From Deltaproteobacteria bacterium (GTDB lineage: Bacteria; Desulfobacterota; Desulfarculia; Adiutricales; Adiutricaceae): 6,901 nucleotides of DNA. Below, in pieces: positions 1-6,028 of this stretch. A model generated the notes under the pieces. That model was not told the origin of the DNA, ran no database searches, and saw only the letters and a list, made by a program, of their open reading frames with translations. Where the stretch lies: positions 1 to 6,901 of the forward strand of contig JAITIH010000107.1 in NCBI GenBank assembly GCA_031279525.1, read 5' to 3'. The first letter of the stretch is position 1. Every line of letters starts with the position of its first letter. The position numbers were made by a program, and so were the translations under genes.

Positions 1-1241
1 TCCCGCAAAATCTTCTGAATTCGGCCGGTTTGCTCCAAGATGGCCCCTAGGTACTCCCGCCTTTCGCCCTCGCCCTCGGCCCCGTCGGAGAGGATCTGGG
101 CGTAGCCGGAGATGGCCGAGAGGGGATTGCCGATCTCGTGGGCCACCCCGGCGGCCAAAAGGCCGATGGAGGCCAGTTTTTCCGAATGCAGAAGCTGCCT
201 TTCCAATTGTCGCCTTTCGGTCAGGTCGCTGACCATCAGCATGAACGACGAGCTGTCTGGGCTTTGGGCGCCCACGGCCAAAGTGCCGGCGGCTTTGGAG
301 GTGGAGATGAGAATGGCCCTCCGGTCGCCTTGGGCGTTTAGGAGCCTCGCCTCCAGGATGCGGTCGACCGGCGGCGGCTGACCTGGGGCCCAGTCGGCCA
401 GTTCCGGGGCCTCCTCCAATAAAAGCCGAAACTCCCGGCCCGCCAGCTCCTCTCGGCCGTAGCCCCACTGCCCGGCCTTGCGGTTGGCGTAGGCGATAAG
501 GCCCCGCTCGTCTAAGATTAATATGGCGTCGTTGGCCGTCTCTAAGAGCCGCTCCAAGTAGTCGGAGGTTTTGCGGGCCATTTTTTCCGAGGCCACGAGT
601 TTTTGGTTGGCGCGAGAGAGGTCGTCGAACAGGAGGACGTTAGAGAGGGCCGCGCTGGCCTGGTCGGCCATGATTGAGAGCATGCGCTCGTTTTCCGGGG
701 TGAAGGCCTGCCCGGCCGGGCGGGAGAGAGCTAATAAGCCTAAAGGGCGGTTGTGGACCGCCAAGGGCACCAAAGCCAGGGCTCTGGGGCCTTCTTGGGC
801 CGAGCCTAAAGGGTCGAGCGTGGCTACGGCCTCTTCTAGGCCCTGGACCTTGGCCGGCTCGCCGGCCGCCTGGCCCAAGGCCAGGCCGGCCTCGCCTAAG
901 CCCCCTTGGCCCTGGCTCGGCCAGGGGCGGTCGTTTTCCGGGTAAAAGACGAACTCCTCGCGATCCGAAAAATAGGCGGCCCGCAAAAACAAGCCCGCCT
1001 CGGCCGGATCGTTGACCAGAAGGCTTAAGCGGTCGACCTCCACCTCGTGGGCCACCACGGCCATAAGAGCCTGGGCCAAGGCCTCGACGGTCAGGGCCGT
1101 CCTTAGGGCGTCCCCGACCCGGCGGACCAAAGAGAGCTCTTCTAGCTTCTGGTCGTAGCGCTCGTAAATCTCGGTCAGAGTGCTTTTGTAGATGTCGAGT
1201 TTAGCCTGGAGCTCCGCGAACTGGCTTTTGTCTACGCCCAT
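1..1241 (-). CDS. Sensor histidine kinase (GAF-PAS-HisKA), 3' end outside window
   Basis: N-terminal 413 residues of a two-component sensor kinase, which autophosphorylates on histidine and passes the phosphate to a response regulator. The ATG at 1241-1239 follows a strong GGGAGGGG ribosome site. In order: a short charged helix/coiled coil (about residues 5-40); a GAF-like domain (about 45-205, ending in a MLSIMADQASAAL helix); a linker helix (205-225); a PAS domain (about 228-345, with AILILDERGLIAYANRKA and the closing MVSDLTERR); and the HisKA dimerisation domain, whose H-box AAGVAHEIGNPLSAI places the phosphoacceptor at H368. The HATPase domain would lie beyond the left edge. No signal peptide or membrane segment is visible, so it is probably cytoplasmic and senses through GAF/PAS. 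The ligand and partner regulator cannot be told. It lies downstream of purA on the same strand but appears to have its own promoter. Sure of the family, not of the role. Confidence 0.9.
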   Translation of the reverse strand, partial: MGVDKSQFAELQAKLDIYKSTLTEIYERYDQKLEELSLVRRVGDALRTALTVEALAQALMAVVAHEVEVDRLSLLVNDPAEAGLFLRAAYFSDREEFVFYPENDRPWPSQGQGGLGEAGLALGQAAGEPAKVQGLEEAVATLDPLGSAQEGPRALALVPLAVHNRPLGLLALSRPAGQAFTPENERMLSIMADQASAALSNVLLFDDLSRANQKLVASEKMARKTSDYLERLLETANDAILILDERGLIAYANRKAGQWGYGREELAGREFRLLLEEAPELADWAPGQPPPVDRILEARLLNAQGDRRAILISTSKAAGTLAVGAQSPDSSSFMLMVSDLTERRQLERQLLHSEKLASIGLLAAGVAHEIGNPLSAISGYAQILSDGAEGEGERREYLGAILEQTGRIQKILR

Positions 1242-1304
1242 GGGAGCCCCCCTCCCGAGATAAGGCCGACCGGCCCGGGTCGCAAAGGCCGCCGAGCCTT
1301 AGCC

Positions 1305-1333
1305 ATTATACCCAAAAAATCCCCAAATGCCCT
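1305..1333 (-). promoter_or_regulatory. Candidate sigma70-type promoter of the histidine kinase
   Basis: On the minus strand a perfect TATAAT lies at 1310-1305. The hexamer 17 bases upstream (1333-1328, AGGGCA) matches TTGACA at only three positions. A start near 1298 would give a leader of about 57 bases before the kinase ATG. The -10 is convincing and the -35 is weak, so an activator or another sigma factor is possible. Confidence 0.45.
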
Positions 1334-1344
1334 AAGGCCAGGGC
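1314..1344 (-). terminator. Weak candidate terminator after purA
   Basis: On the minus strand GCCCT (1344-1340) and AGGGC (1333-1329) can form a five-pair stem with a six-base loop. A run of six T follows at 1319-1314, but about nine bases below the stem, which is far for a classical intrinsic terminator. It may only attenuate read-through from purA into the kinase gene, and it overlaps the kinase promoter. Confidence 0.25.
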
Positions 1345-1373
1345 CGCTTTTTTCTAAGGCTAAGGCCAAGGGG

Positions 1374-2663
1374 TCAAAAATAACGATGAAGGACGATAGT
1401 CTCCTCCCTTTCCGCCCCGACTGAGATCAAGGCGGCGGGCAGGCCAATTAACTCCTCCATAAGATCGAGGTAAGCTCGGGCCCCTTTGGGCAGATCCTCG
1501 AGCCGGCGGGCCTGGCCAACGTCCCCCTCAAACCCGGGGGAGGTTCGGTAGACCGGCCGGCAGCGGCTCAACTCGGCCAGCTCGGCCGGCAGAAAGTCGA
1601 TCCGCTCGCCGTCAAGCTCGTAGTGGCTGGCGATTTTTAGTTCGCCTAGGCCGCTTAGGACATCCAGCTTAGTGACGGCCATCTGGCCCACCCCGCAAAG
1701 GGCCGCGGCCGCTTTGACCACGACCGCGTCCAGCCAGCCGCAGCGGCGGGGCCGGCCGGTGGTGGTCCCGAACTCGTGGCCCTTTTCCCGGATTTCATCC
1801 CCGGCCGCGTCGATCAGCTCCGTGGGGAACGGTCCTTCCCCCACCCGGCTGACGTAGGCTTTGACCAGCCCTAGGACGTTCTCTAGGGCTTTGGGGGGCA
1901 GCCCGGTTCCCACGGACACGGCCCCGGTCGTGGGATTGGAGCTGGTCACGTAGGGGTAGGTCCCGTGGTCGATGTCCAGCTGGACCCCCTGAGCCCCCTC
2001 AAAAAGGACGTTTTTCCCTTGGGCCTGGGCGTCTTGAAGCAGACGGGCGGTGTCGACCACGTAGGGCAAGATCCGCTCCCGCCAGCTTAAGGCCCTTTTG
2101 AGGACGTCCTCGGCCTTTAAGGTCGGGACCCCGTAAAGCCCCTCAAACAGACAGTTTTTTTCCCGCAAAGCCACGGCGATCCGCTTGGCTAAGACCTCCG
2201 GCGAGCGCAGATCCCCTAGCCTTAAGCCCGTCCGGGCCGCCTTGTCCTCGTAGGCCGGCCCAATGCCCCGGCCGGTCGTGCCCAGTTTCTGGCCGCTAGG
2301 GTCGTTTTCCCGGGCCGCGTCCAAAAGGCGGTGGTAGGGCATGATCATGTGGGCCTTTTCCGAGATCTTAAGGCTCTCGGGGCCAATGGCCACCCCGCGC
2401 GCGCTTAAGCCCATGATCTCCCGGATCAGGTCCTCTGGGTCCACCACCACGCCCGAGGCCACGACCGAGACTTTGCCTGGCCTTAAGACGCCCGAGGGGA
2501 TCGTGTGGAGGGCGTAAGACTGGCCGTCTATCACTAAGGTGTGGCCAGCGTTGTTGCCGCCCTGAAATCGGACTATCAGGTCGGCGCCCTCGCCCAAGAG
2601 GTCCACCACCTTGCCCTTACCCTCGTCGCCCCACTGGGTCCCGATTATCGCCAGGTTGGTCAT
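1374..2663 (-). CDS. purA: Adenylosuccinate synthetase
   Basis: Catalyses IMP + aspartate + GTP to adenylosuccinate, the first committed step from IMP to AMP, in the cytoplasm. The 429 residues match the usual bacterial length of about 430. The N-terminal GTP loop GTQWGDEGKGKVVDLL (8-23) carries D13 and K16, and FQGGNNAGHTLV (33-44) carries H41; in the E. coli enzyme D13 and H41 are the catalytic pair. GTTGRGIGPAYEDKAAR, FEGAQGVQLDIDHGTYPYVT, SSNPTTGA, EFGTTTGRPRRCGW and TKLDVLSGL are all present, so the enzyme looks intact and active. The start ATG (2663-2661) has an AAAGG site six bases upstream and conserved sequence from residue 3. It is divergent from the tup operon and is probably transcribed from its own promoter at 2741-2769. 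No other purine gene is in view. Confidence 0.98.
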   Translation of the reverse strand: MTNLAIIGTQWGDEGKGKVVDLLGEGADLIVRFQGGNNAGHTLVIDGQSYALHTIPSGVLRPGKVSVVASGVVVDPEDLIREIMGLSARGVAIGPESLKISEKAHMIMPYHRLLDAARENDPSGQKLGTTGRGIGPAYEDKAARTGLRLGDLRSPEVLAKRIAVALREKNCLFEGLYGVPTLKAEDVLKRALSWRERILPYVVDTARLLQDAQAQGKNVLFEGAQGVQLDIDHGTYPYVTSSNPTTGAVSVGTGLPPKALENVLGLVKAYVSRVGEGPFPTELIDAAGDEIREKGHEFGTTTGRPRRCGWLDAVVVKAAAALCGVGQMAVTKLDVLSGLGELKIASHYELDGERIDFLPAELAELSRCRPVYRTSPGFEGDVGQARRLEDLPKGARAYLDLMEELIGLPAALISVGAEREETIVLHRYF

Positions 2664-2702
2664 AAAAAGCCTTTAAACCCCCAAAAATCTAGGATCGCTT
2701 TC

Positions 2703-2719
2703 CCCAAGGCCGCCTTGGG
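2703..2719. promoter_or_regulatory. Palindrome in the purA leader
   Basis: CCCAAGGC (2703-2710) and GCCTTGGG (2712-2719) form a perfect eight-base inverted repeat around one central base. It lies just downstream of the predicted purA start point (near 2734), a position suited to a repressor. It could also fold as a short hairpin in the purA leader RNA. The binding factor is unknown. Similar AAGGC words are common in the spacers here, which lowers confidence. Confidence 0.4.
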
Positions 2720-2740
2720 AAAAATCGGCCCGCGAATTTA

Positions 2741-2769
2741 AATATACTAAAGAGCCAGGATTAAAGCAA
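2741..2769 (-). promoter_or_regulatory. Candidate sigma70 promoter of purA
   Basis: On the minus strand TTGCTT (2769-2764) and TATATT (2746-2741) are separated by 17 bases. The -10 matches the consensus at five of six positions and the -35 at three or four. Transcription would start near 2734, giving a leader of about 70 bases before the purA ATG. It sits in an AT-rich patch within otherwise GC-rich DNA. Confidence 0.6.
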
Positions 2770-2966
2770 AAATAAGTCCAAATTTTCCTTAAATGGGGCC
2801 GCCGACCGCCTCCCTCGCCCAAATCCCTCCCGCCTTCGGGTGGCCGGAAGGCCGCCTAAGGCCGCTTATGGCCAAAGGCTAAGCCTTCGCTGGCCTTATT
2901 TCGCCGTTGGCCCGAAAAAAAGCGTCATTTAATCTTTATGCATTAATACGTAGGAATTTTAGGCTA

Positions 2967-2994
2967 TTGAAAACAAATCTTATATAGTTATTGT
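2967..2994 (+). promoter_or_regulatory. Possible promoter in the AT-rich island
   Basis: TTGAAA (2967-2972) and TATTGT (2989-2994) are separated by 16 bases, in the most AT-rich part of the window. Transcription from about 3001 would run through the hairpin cluster towards tupA, giving a leader of about 450 bases or a small RNA. AT-rich DNA gives such matches by chance, so this is weak. Confidence 0.25.
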
Positions 2995-3025
2995 TTAATT
3001 TTTTAGTCTTTCGTTTTCCGCCAAA

Positions 3026-3115
3026 CCGGCGAGAGCCGGCCTCGATCCTTAACTTCGCCGGGCGCAAGCCCTTTTCGCGAAGGCTTTCCCTTAGGCGGCG
3101 GCGGGGCTCGGCCCC
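3026..3115 (+). other. Cluster of small GC-rich hairpins
   Basis: Three perfect short stems follow one another: CCGGC/GCCGG with a GAGA loop (3026-3039), GGGC/GCCC with a GCAA loop (3060-3071), and GGGGC/GCCCC with a TCG loop (3103-3115). An imperfect stem around TTCGCGAA (about 3070-3084) lies between them. Both tetraloops fit the stable GNRA class when read on the plus strand. This could be structured leader or small RNA, or incidental pairing in GC-rich DNA. Confidence 0.3.
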
Positions 3116-3173
3116 TTTGGCCCAGGCTTAAAACCTAAAGGCCCGCGCTCGTCGAAAGCCACCCTCTTCATTG

Positions 3174-3202
3174 CCAGGGCCCCTCGCCATTTTTGGCCCT
3201 GG
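3174..3202. repeat. Inverted repeat, eight-pair stem
   Basis: CCAGGGCC (3174-3181) and GGCCCTGG (3195-3202) are perfectly complementary around a 13-base loop containing five T. No T-run follows on either strand that would make it a standard terminator. Function unknown. Confidence 0.4.
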
Positions 3203-3243
3203 GCCAGGCCAGGAAAGGCCCGGCCATCTTAGATCTTCATTAA

Positions 3244-3253
3244 TCTCGCGAGA
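3244..3253. promoter_or_regulatory. Ten-base perfect palindrome TCTCGCGAGA
   Basis: TCTCGCGAGA is fully self-complementary and flanked by TTAA and CTAA, about 195 bases upstream of the tupA ATG. It could be a protein-binding site. No factor is recognised, and one copy of a ten-base palindrome is weak evidence. Confidence 0.25.
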
Positions 3254-3353
3254 CTAAGGGCTTTAAAAGGAAAGCCGACCCGCCTCTGGCCGCCCTCGCC
3301 CTAAACCCCGCCCTTTGAACCGACGACGGGCGGAGGCGACTTAAATGGATTTA

Positions 3354-3409
3354 TTGCGTAAAAAAATTCTCTCAATTAAATCTTGACTATGTCAATTCTG
3401 ACATATGCG
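3354..3409 (+). promoter_or_regulatory. tup operon promoter region
   Basis: Two readings are possible. In the first, -35 TTGCGT (3354-3359) and -10 TTAAAT (3376-3381) with 16 bases between put the start near 3388, at the edge of the operator-like palindrome. In the second, the better -35 TTGACT (3383-3388) pairs with TATGCG (3404-3409) at a short 15-base spacing, putting the palindrome within the promoter. Either way a protein on the palindrome would block transcription. Which is used cannot be told from sequence. Confidence 0.45.
3388..3405. promoter_or_regulatory. Operator-like inverted repeat upstream of tupA
   Basis: TATGTCA (3388-3394) and TGACATA (3399-3405) are perfect inverted half-sites separated by ATTC. 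A second, overlapping half-site arrangement exists: TGAC (3384-3387), TAT, GTCA (3391-3394). The 18-bp site lies in the promoter zone, 44 bases before the tupA ATG, which is typical of a dimeric repressor operator. Tungstate or molybdate regulators (ModE or TunR type) are the obvious candidates from context. No regulator gene is in the window and the motif was not matched to a known one. Confidence 0.6.
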
Positions 3410-3437
3410 CTTTTTCGGTCTTAATCCTCTAACGATT

Positions 3438-3441
3438 GGAG
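3438..3441 (+). promoter_or_regulatory. Ribosome binding site that fixes the tupA start
   Basis: GGAG lies seven bases before the ATG at 3449. It matters because the TupA body is in a different frame: this site shows that translation is meant to start at 3449, ahead of the frame break, rather than at the in-frame TTG at 3543, which has no comparable site and would remove the signal peptide. Confidence 0.7.
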
Positions 3442-3448
3442 AAGCTTA

Positions 3449-4283
3449 ATGAAAAAAAATTATTGGCGGCGTTATTGGCCCAGGCCTAGCCTCGCCCGCC
3501 TGGGCCCAGGAAACCATTAAGACGTCAACCACCGCCAGCGCCTTGGACTCCGGCCCACTGGACGTTTTGCCGCCGGAATTCAAGAAAGACTCCGGGATTG
3601 AGGTTCAGGCCCTGGCCAAGGGCACTGGGGCGGCCATCCGCGACGGGGTCGACGGGAACGTCGACGTCATCTTCGTCCACGACCCCGAAAGGGAGGAAAA
3701 ATTCGTGGCCGACGGTTACGGGACCGAGCGTTTTAAAGTCATGCGCAACGATTTCGTCATCGTAGGCGACCATTCGGATCCGGCTAAAATCTCTGGCCTT
3801 AAGTCCGCGACCGAGGCTTTTAAGAAAGTCGCCGACCAAAAGGCGGAATTCATCTCCCGCGGGGACGACAGCGGCGCCCACGCCAGGGAAGTGGCCATCT
3901 GGGCCAAAACCGGCCTTCCCATGAAAGACAAAGCCCCGGAGGGGGCCTGGCGCCTTAGCGTCGGCCAGGGCATGGGCAAGACCTTGATCATGGCCGCGGA
4001 AAAAAAGGCTTACGCCTTGGCCGACCGGGGGACCTACGTCGCCCAGAAGTTTGGGGCTAATACGCCCACTTCCCTTGAGATCCTGGTCCAAGGCGATCCG
4101 GAGCTCTTTAACCCCTACGGGGTCATTCCGGTTAACCCGGCGAAACGCCCCCAGGCTAAGATAGAGGCCGCGAAGAAATTCGCCGAATGGCCGGTCTCCG
4201 AAAGGGGCCAGAAGGTCATCGCCAACTACAAGCTAAACGGCCAGCAGGTGTTTTACCCGGACGCCATACCTGCGGCCAAGTGA
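3449..4283 (+). CDS. tupA: Tungstate ABC transporter substrate-binding protein, frame broken near start
   Basis: Periplasmic protein that binds tungstate and delivers it to TupB. The body is in the frame ending at TGA 4281-4283. It shows TTAS and DSG in the N-terminal ligand loop (3528-3554), KGTGAAIRDGVDGNVDVIFVH, NDFVIVG, the anion-binding SRGDDSG (arginine codon 3858-3860), SVGQGMGKT, DRGTYVA, GDPELFNPYGVIPVNP and GQQVFYPDA, all hallmarks of TupA. The start is damaged. ATG 3449 with eight following A leads to a stop at 3518, and the body frame has no ATG, GTG or TTG between its stop at 3450 and TTG 3543. Pieces of a signal peptide are visible in other frames: LLAALLAQA from 3460, then LASPAWAQET from 3486. 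Restoring one A and one C would give a normal leader with cleavage after AWA; removing one A would also join the frames. Family certain; intact expression uncertain. Confidence 0.88.
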
Positions 4284-4300
4284 CTTCGCCTATGGCTTTA

Positions 4301-4325
4301 AGGGCCGCCCTTAATGGGCGGCCCT
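4301..4325 (+). other. Hairpin between tupA and tupB
   Basis: AGGGCCGCCC (4301-4310) and GGGCGGCCCT (4316-4325) pair perfectly over ten bases around a TTAAT loop. No T-run follows, so it is not a standard terminator. In binding-protein transporter operons such a hairpin after the binding-protein gene commonly protects the upstream mRNA, or partly blocks read-through, so that more binding protein than permease is made. That role is inferred here. Confidence 0.7.
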
Positions 4326-4354
4326 CGCCAAAAATCCTCTAGCCGAGGCGAGAC

Positions 4355-5056
4355 ATGGGAATATTCTGGGAGAGCCTTAAAGAGGCCCTTTATCTTCTTT
4401 TAAGTGGGGACCGGCAAGTCTGGGGGATCGCCTTTCTTTCCTTAAGCTGCGCCTTTTGGGCCACCTTGGCGGCCTCGGCCATTGGGCTTCCGGCGGCCTT
4501 TCTCCTCCGCTACCGCGAGTTTCGCCTTAAAAACTTCGTCATCCTCATTTTAAACACCCTCCAATCCGTGCCCACGGTGGCGGTGGGCTTATTTTTGTAC
4601 GTCTTCATCTCTCGGCGAGGGATCTTTGGGCCGCTCGACCTTCTGTGCTCGCCCAAGGCCATTTCCTTAGGCCAGTTTTTCCTAATCTTGCCCTTGTTAG
4701 TCATGTTCGCCTTAGCCGCCATCAATCGCTTAGACGAGCGCTACCGCCAGACCGACCTGACTTTGGGGGCCAGTCCCTGGCAAGCCGCCTTGGCGGTTTG
4801 TCGGGAGGCCCGCTTCGCCCTGGTGGCCGCCCTTTGCGCCTCTTTCGGCCGGGGCGTGGCCGAGGTGGGGGTCAGCATGATGCTGGGCGGAAACATCAAG
4901 GGCTTTACCCGCGCCATGACCACGGCCATGGCCTTGGAAAACGACAAAGGCGAGTTCGCCATGGCCCTGTCTTTAGGCCTGGTCTTACTTTTAGTCAGTT
5001 TCGCCTTGAATTTCGCCTTAAACTTTTTCCAAGACCATAAAGGGCCCAACTCATGA
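4355..5056 (+). CDS. tupB: Tungstate ABC transporter permease
   Basis: Integral membrane subunit forming the tungstate channel, presumably as a homodimer. At 233 residues it has the usual TupB size. Hydrophobic segments lie at about 22-52, 60-85, 104-124, 153-175 and 202-226. The cytoplasmic coupling (EAA-type) loop that docks on the ATPase is clear: TLGASPWQAALAVCREARFA (136-155), followed by FGRGVAEVGVSMMLGGNIKG (164-183) and TRAMTTAMALENDKGEF (185-201), which are characteristic of TupB rather than of ModB. The start ATG has GAGG six bases upstream. It begins 71 bases after tupA, beyond the hairpin, and its TGA overlaps the tupC ATG by four bases, so the two are probably translationally coupled. 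It looks intact, with no frame problem. Confidence 0.94.
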   Translation: MGIFWESLKEALYLLLSGDRQVWGIAFLSLSCAFWATLAASAIGLPAAFLLRYREFRLKNFVILILNTLQSVPTVAVGLFLYVFISRRGIFGPLDLLCSPKAISLGQFFLILPLLVMFALAAINRLDERYRQTDLTLGASPWQAALAVCREARFALVAALCASFGRGVAEVGVSMMLGGNIKGFTRAMTTAMALENDKGEFAMALSLGLVLLLVSFALNFALNFFQDHKGPNS

Positions 5057-6024
5057 CGGCCGACCCGACGAATGGCCTTTCGCCCGACCTAGCTATAGGC
5101 CCGGCGACCGATTCGACCCCGGAATTGTACCGCTTAGAAGGGCTAGCCAAAACTTACGGCGAAAGGACGGTCTTAGACGCCGACCGCCTGATTTTGGCCC
5201 AAGGGGCCACCTATTGCCTTTTGGGCCACAACGGCGGCGGCAAAACCACTTTGCTGAAAATTCTGGCTTTTTTGGAGGCGCCTTCCCAAGGGAAGATGTA
5301 TTTTAAGGGCCAGCTCGTCACCCCCAAAAATCTCGTCGCCAATCGAGCCCAGGCCGTCTGGGCCCCTCAGTTCCCGGTCATGTTCACCGGCTCCCTTCTC
5401 TATAACGCGGAGTACCCCTTAAAAGTCAAAGGGGTGAGCCCGGCCCAAAAGCGGCGACGGGCCTATGAGCTTTTGGACCTAGTGGGCCTGACCCACTTAG
5501 CCCAGGCCCCGGCTCCGCGCCTTTCCGGCGGCGAGGCCCAAAGGGCTAGCTTAGCCCGGGCTTTGGCCACTGGGGCCGAGGCTCTCCTCTTGGACGAGCC
5601 CTCGGCCAACGTGGACGCCAAGGCCCGGGAAGGCCTAATCAAACTCCTGGAAAACCTGGCCAAAGACCAGCGGCTGACCCTAATCGTGGCCACCCACGAC
5701 CAAGAAATCGAGGATAGGCTTGGCGAGCGAAGCGTCAGGCTTGAGCGGGGCCAAATACTGGAGAAAAGCGAAGGCCGAGCTCTAGGGGGGACCCTTTCGG
5801 CCAATGGCCATGAAATTCTTTTGGCCGTCGCCGCCCCTGGGCTGGAGCCTTTAAACGGCTCCTTTCGCGTCCTGGCCCTGGCCGAGGGCCAAAACTGCGC
5901 CCGCTTGACCCTCATCGACGGCGAGCGCCGAAAAATCACGGTCAAGCTCAAAGACGAGGCCAGCCTTAGCCTGGCCAGAGGCGAATTGACTTTGTCCAAG
6001 AGCCTAACCGTTAGGCGAGGTTAA
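5053..6024 (+). CDS. tupC: Tungstate ABC transporter ATPase with C-terminal extension
   Basis: ATP-hydrolysing subunit that drives tungstate import through TupB. Walker A GHNGGGKTT (58-66), with H in place of the usual P; Q-loop Q106 in WAPQFPVMF; signature LSGGEAQRASLARAL (157-171); Walker B ALLLDEP (177-183); D-loop SANVD; and switch histidine H215 in VATHD. All catalytic residues are present. The first 25 or so residues are unconserved in appearance and precede the ATPase fold (LYRLEGLAKTYG). After about residue 240 there is a tail of some 80 residues, with FRVLALAEGQNCARLTLI and ITVKLKDEA followed by LARGE and LTVRR. This strand pattern resembles the MOP/TOBE oxyanion-binding domain of ModC, a fold assignment that is only inferred. 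The start overlaps the tupB stop (ATGA), with AAAGGG eight bases upstream. Confidence 0.92.
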   Translation: MTADPTNGLSPDLAIGPATDSTPELYRLEGLAKTYGERTVLDADRLILAQGATYCLLGHNGGGKTTLLKILAFLEAPSQGKMYFKGQLVTPKNLVANRAQAVWAPQFPVMFTGSLLYNAEYPLKVKGVSPAQKRRRAYELLDLVGLTHLAQAPAPRLSGGEAQRASLARALATGAEALLLDEPSANVDAKAREGLIKLLENLAKDQRLTLIVATHDQEIEDRLGERSVRLERGQILEKSEGRALGGTLSANGHEILLAVAAPGLEPLNGSFRVLALAEGQNCARLTLIDGERRKITVKLKDEASLSLARGELTLSKSLTVRRG

Positions 6025-6028
6025 GCGG

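Larger units (their letters stand above)
2770..3353. other. Gene-free divergent spacer with AT-rich island and hairpins
   Basis: No reading frame of credible length or composition is found on either strand between the purA and tupA promoters. The stretch holds an AT-rich island (about 2930-3010), a cluster of small GC-rich hairpins (3026-3115), a longer hairpin (3174-3202) and a ten-base palindrome (3244-3253). TAAGGC-like words are scattered through it. No tRNA, rRNA or recognised riboswitch could be identified by eye. A molybdenum/tungsten cofactor riboswitch would fit the context but its conserved core was not recognised. Confidence 0.5.

Noticed and set aside
112..945. Plus-strand open frames opposite the kinase gene
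   Set aside because: They are antisense shadows of a continuous minus-strand frame with clear GAF, PAS and HisKA sequence; their translations are Arg/Ala/Pro/Ser-rich and match no family.
2670..3440. Molybdenum/tungsten cofactor riboswitch or tRNA in the spacer
   Set aside because: The context is suitable for the riboswitch, but its conserved core was not recognised by eye; no T-loop or acceptor pairing typical of a tRNA was found.
3543..3545. TTG as the true start of tupA
   Set aside because: It has no ribosome site like the GGAG at 3438 and would discard the signal peptide and the TTAS part of the tungstate-binding loop encoded just upstream.
3525..4091. Long minus-strand open frame (188 residues) opposite tupA
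   Set aside because: The plus strand encodes unmistakable TupA motifs; the antisense frame is a by-product of codon use in GC-rich DNA.
4645..5049. Alternative-frame and antisense open frames within tupB
   Set aside because: Low-complexity Arg/Gly/Pro-rich or Lys/Ser/Ala-rich translations overlapping a well-supported TupB.
5463..5999. Minus-strand open frame (178 residues) opposite tupC
   Set aside because: Ser/Arg-rich shadow of a conserved ABC ATPase.
3449..6024. Molybdate transporter ModABC
   Set aside because: The binding protein and permease carry TupA/TupB-type motifs (SRGDDSG, GDPELFNPYG, GGNIKGFTRAMTTAMALE) rather than ModA/ModB ones.
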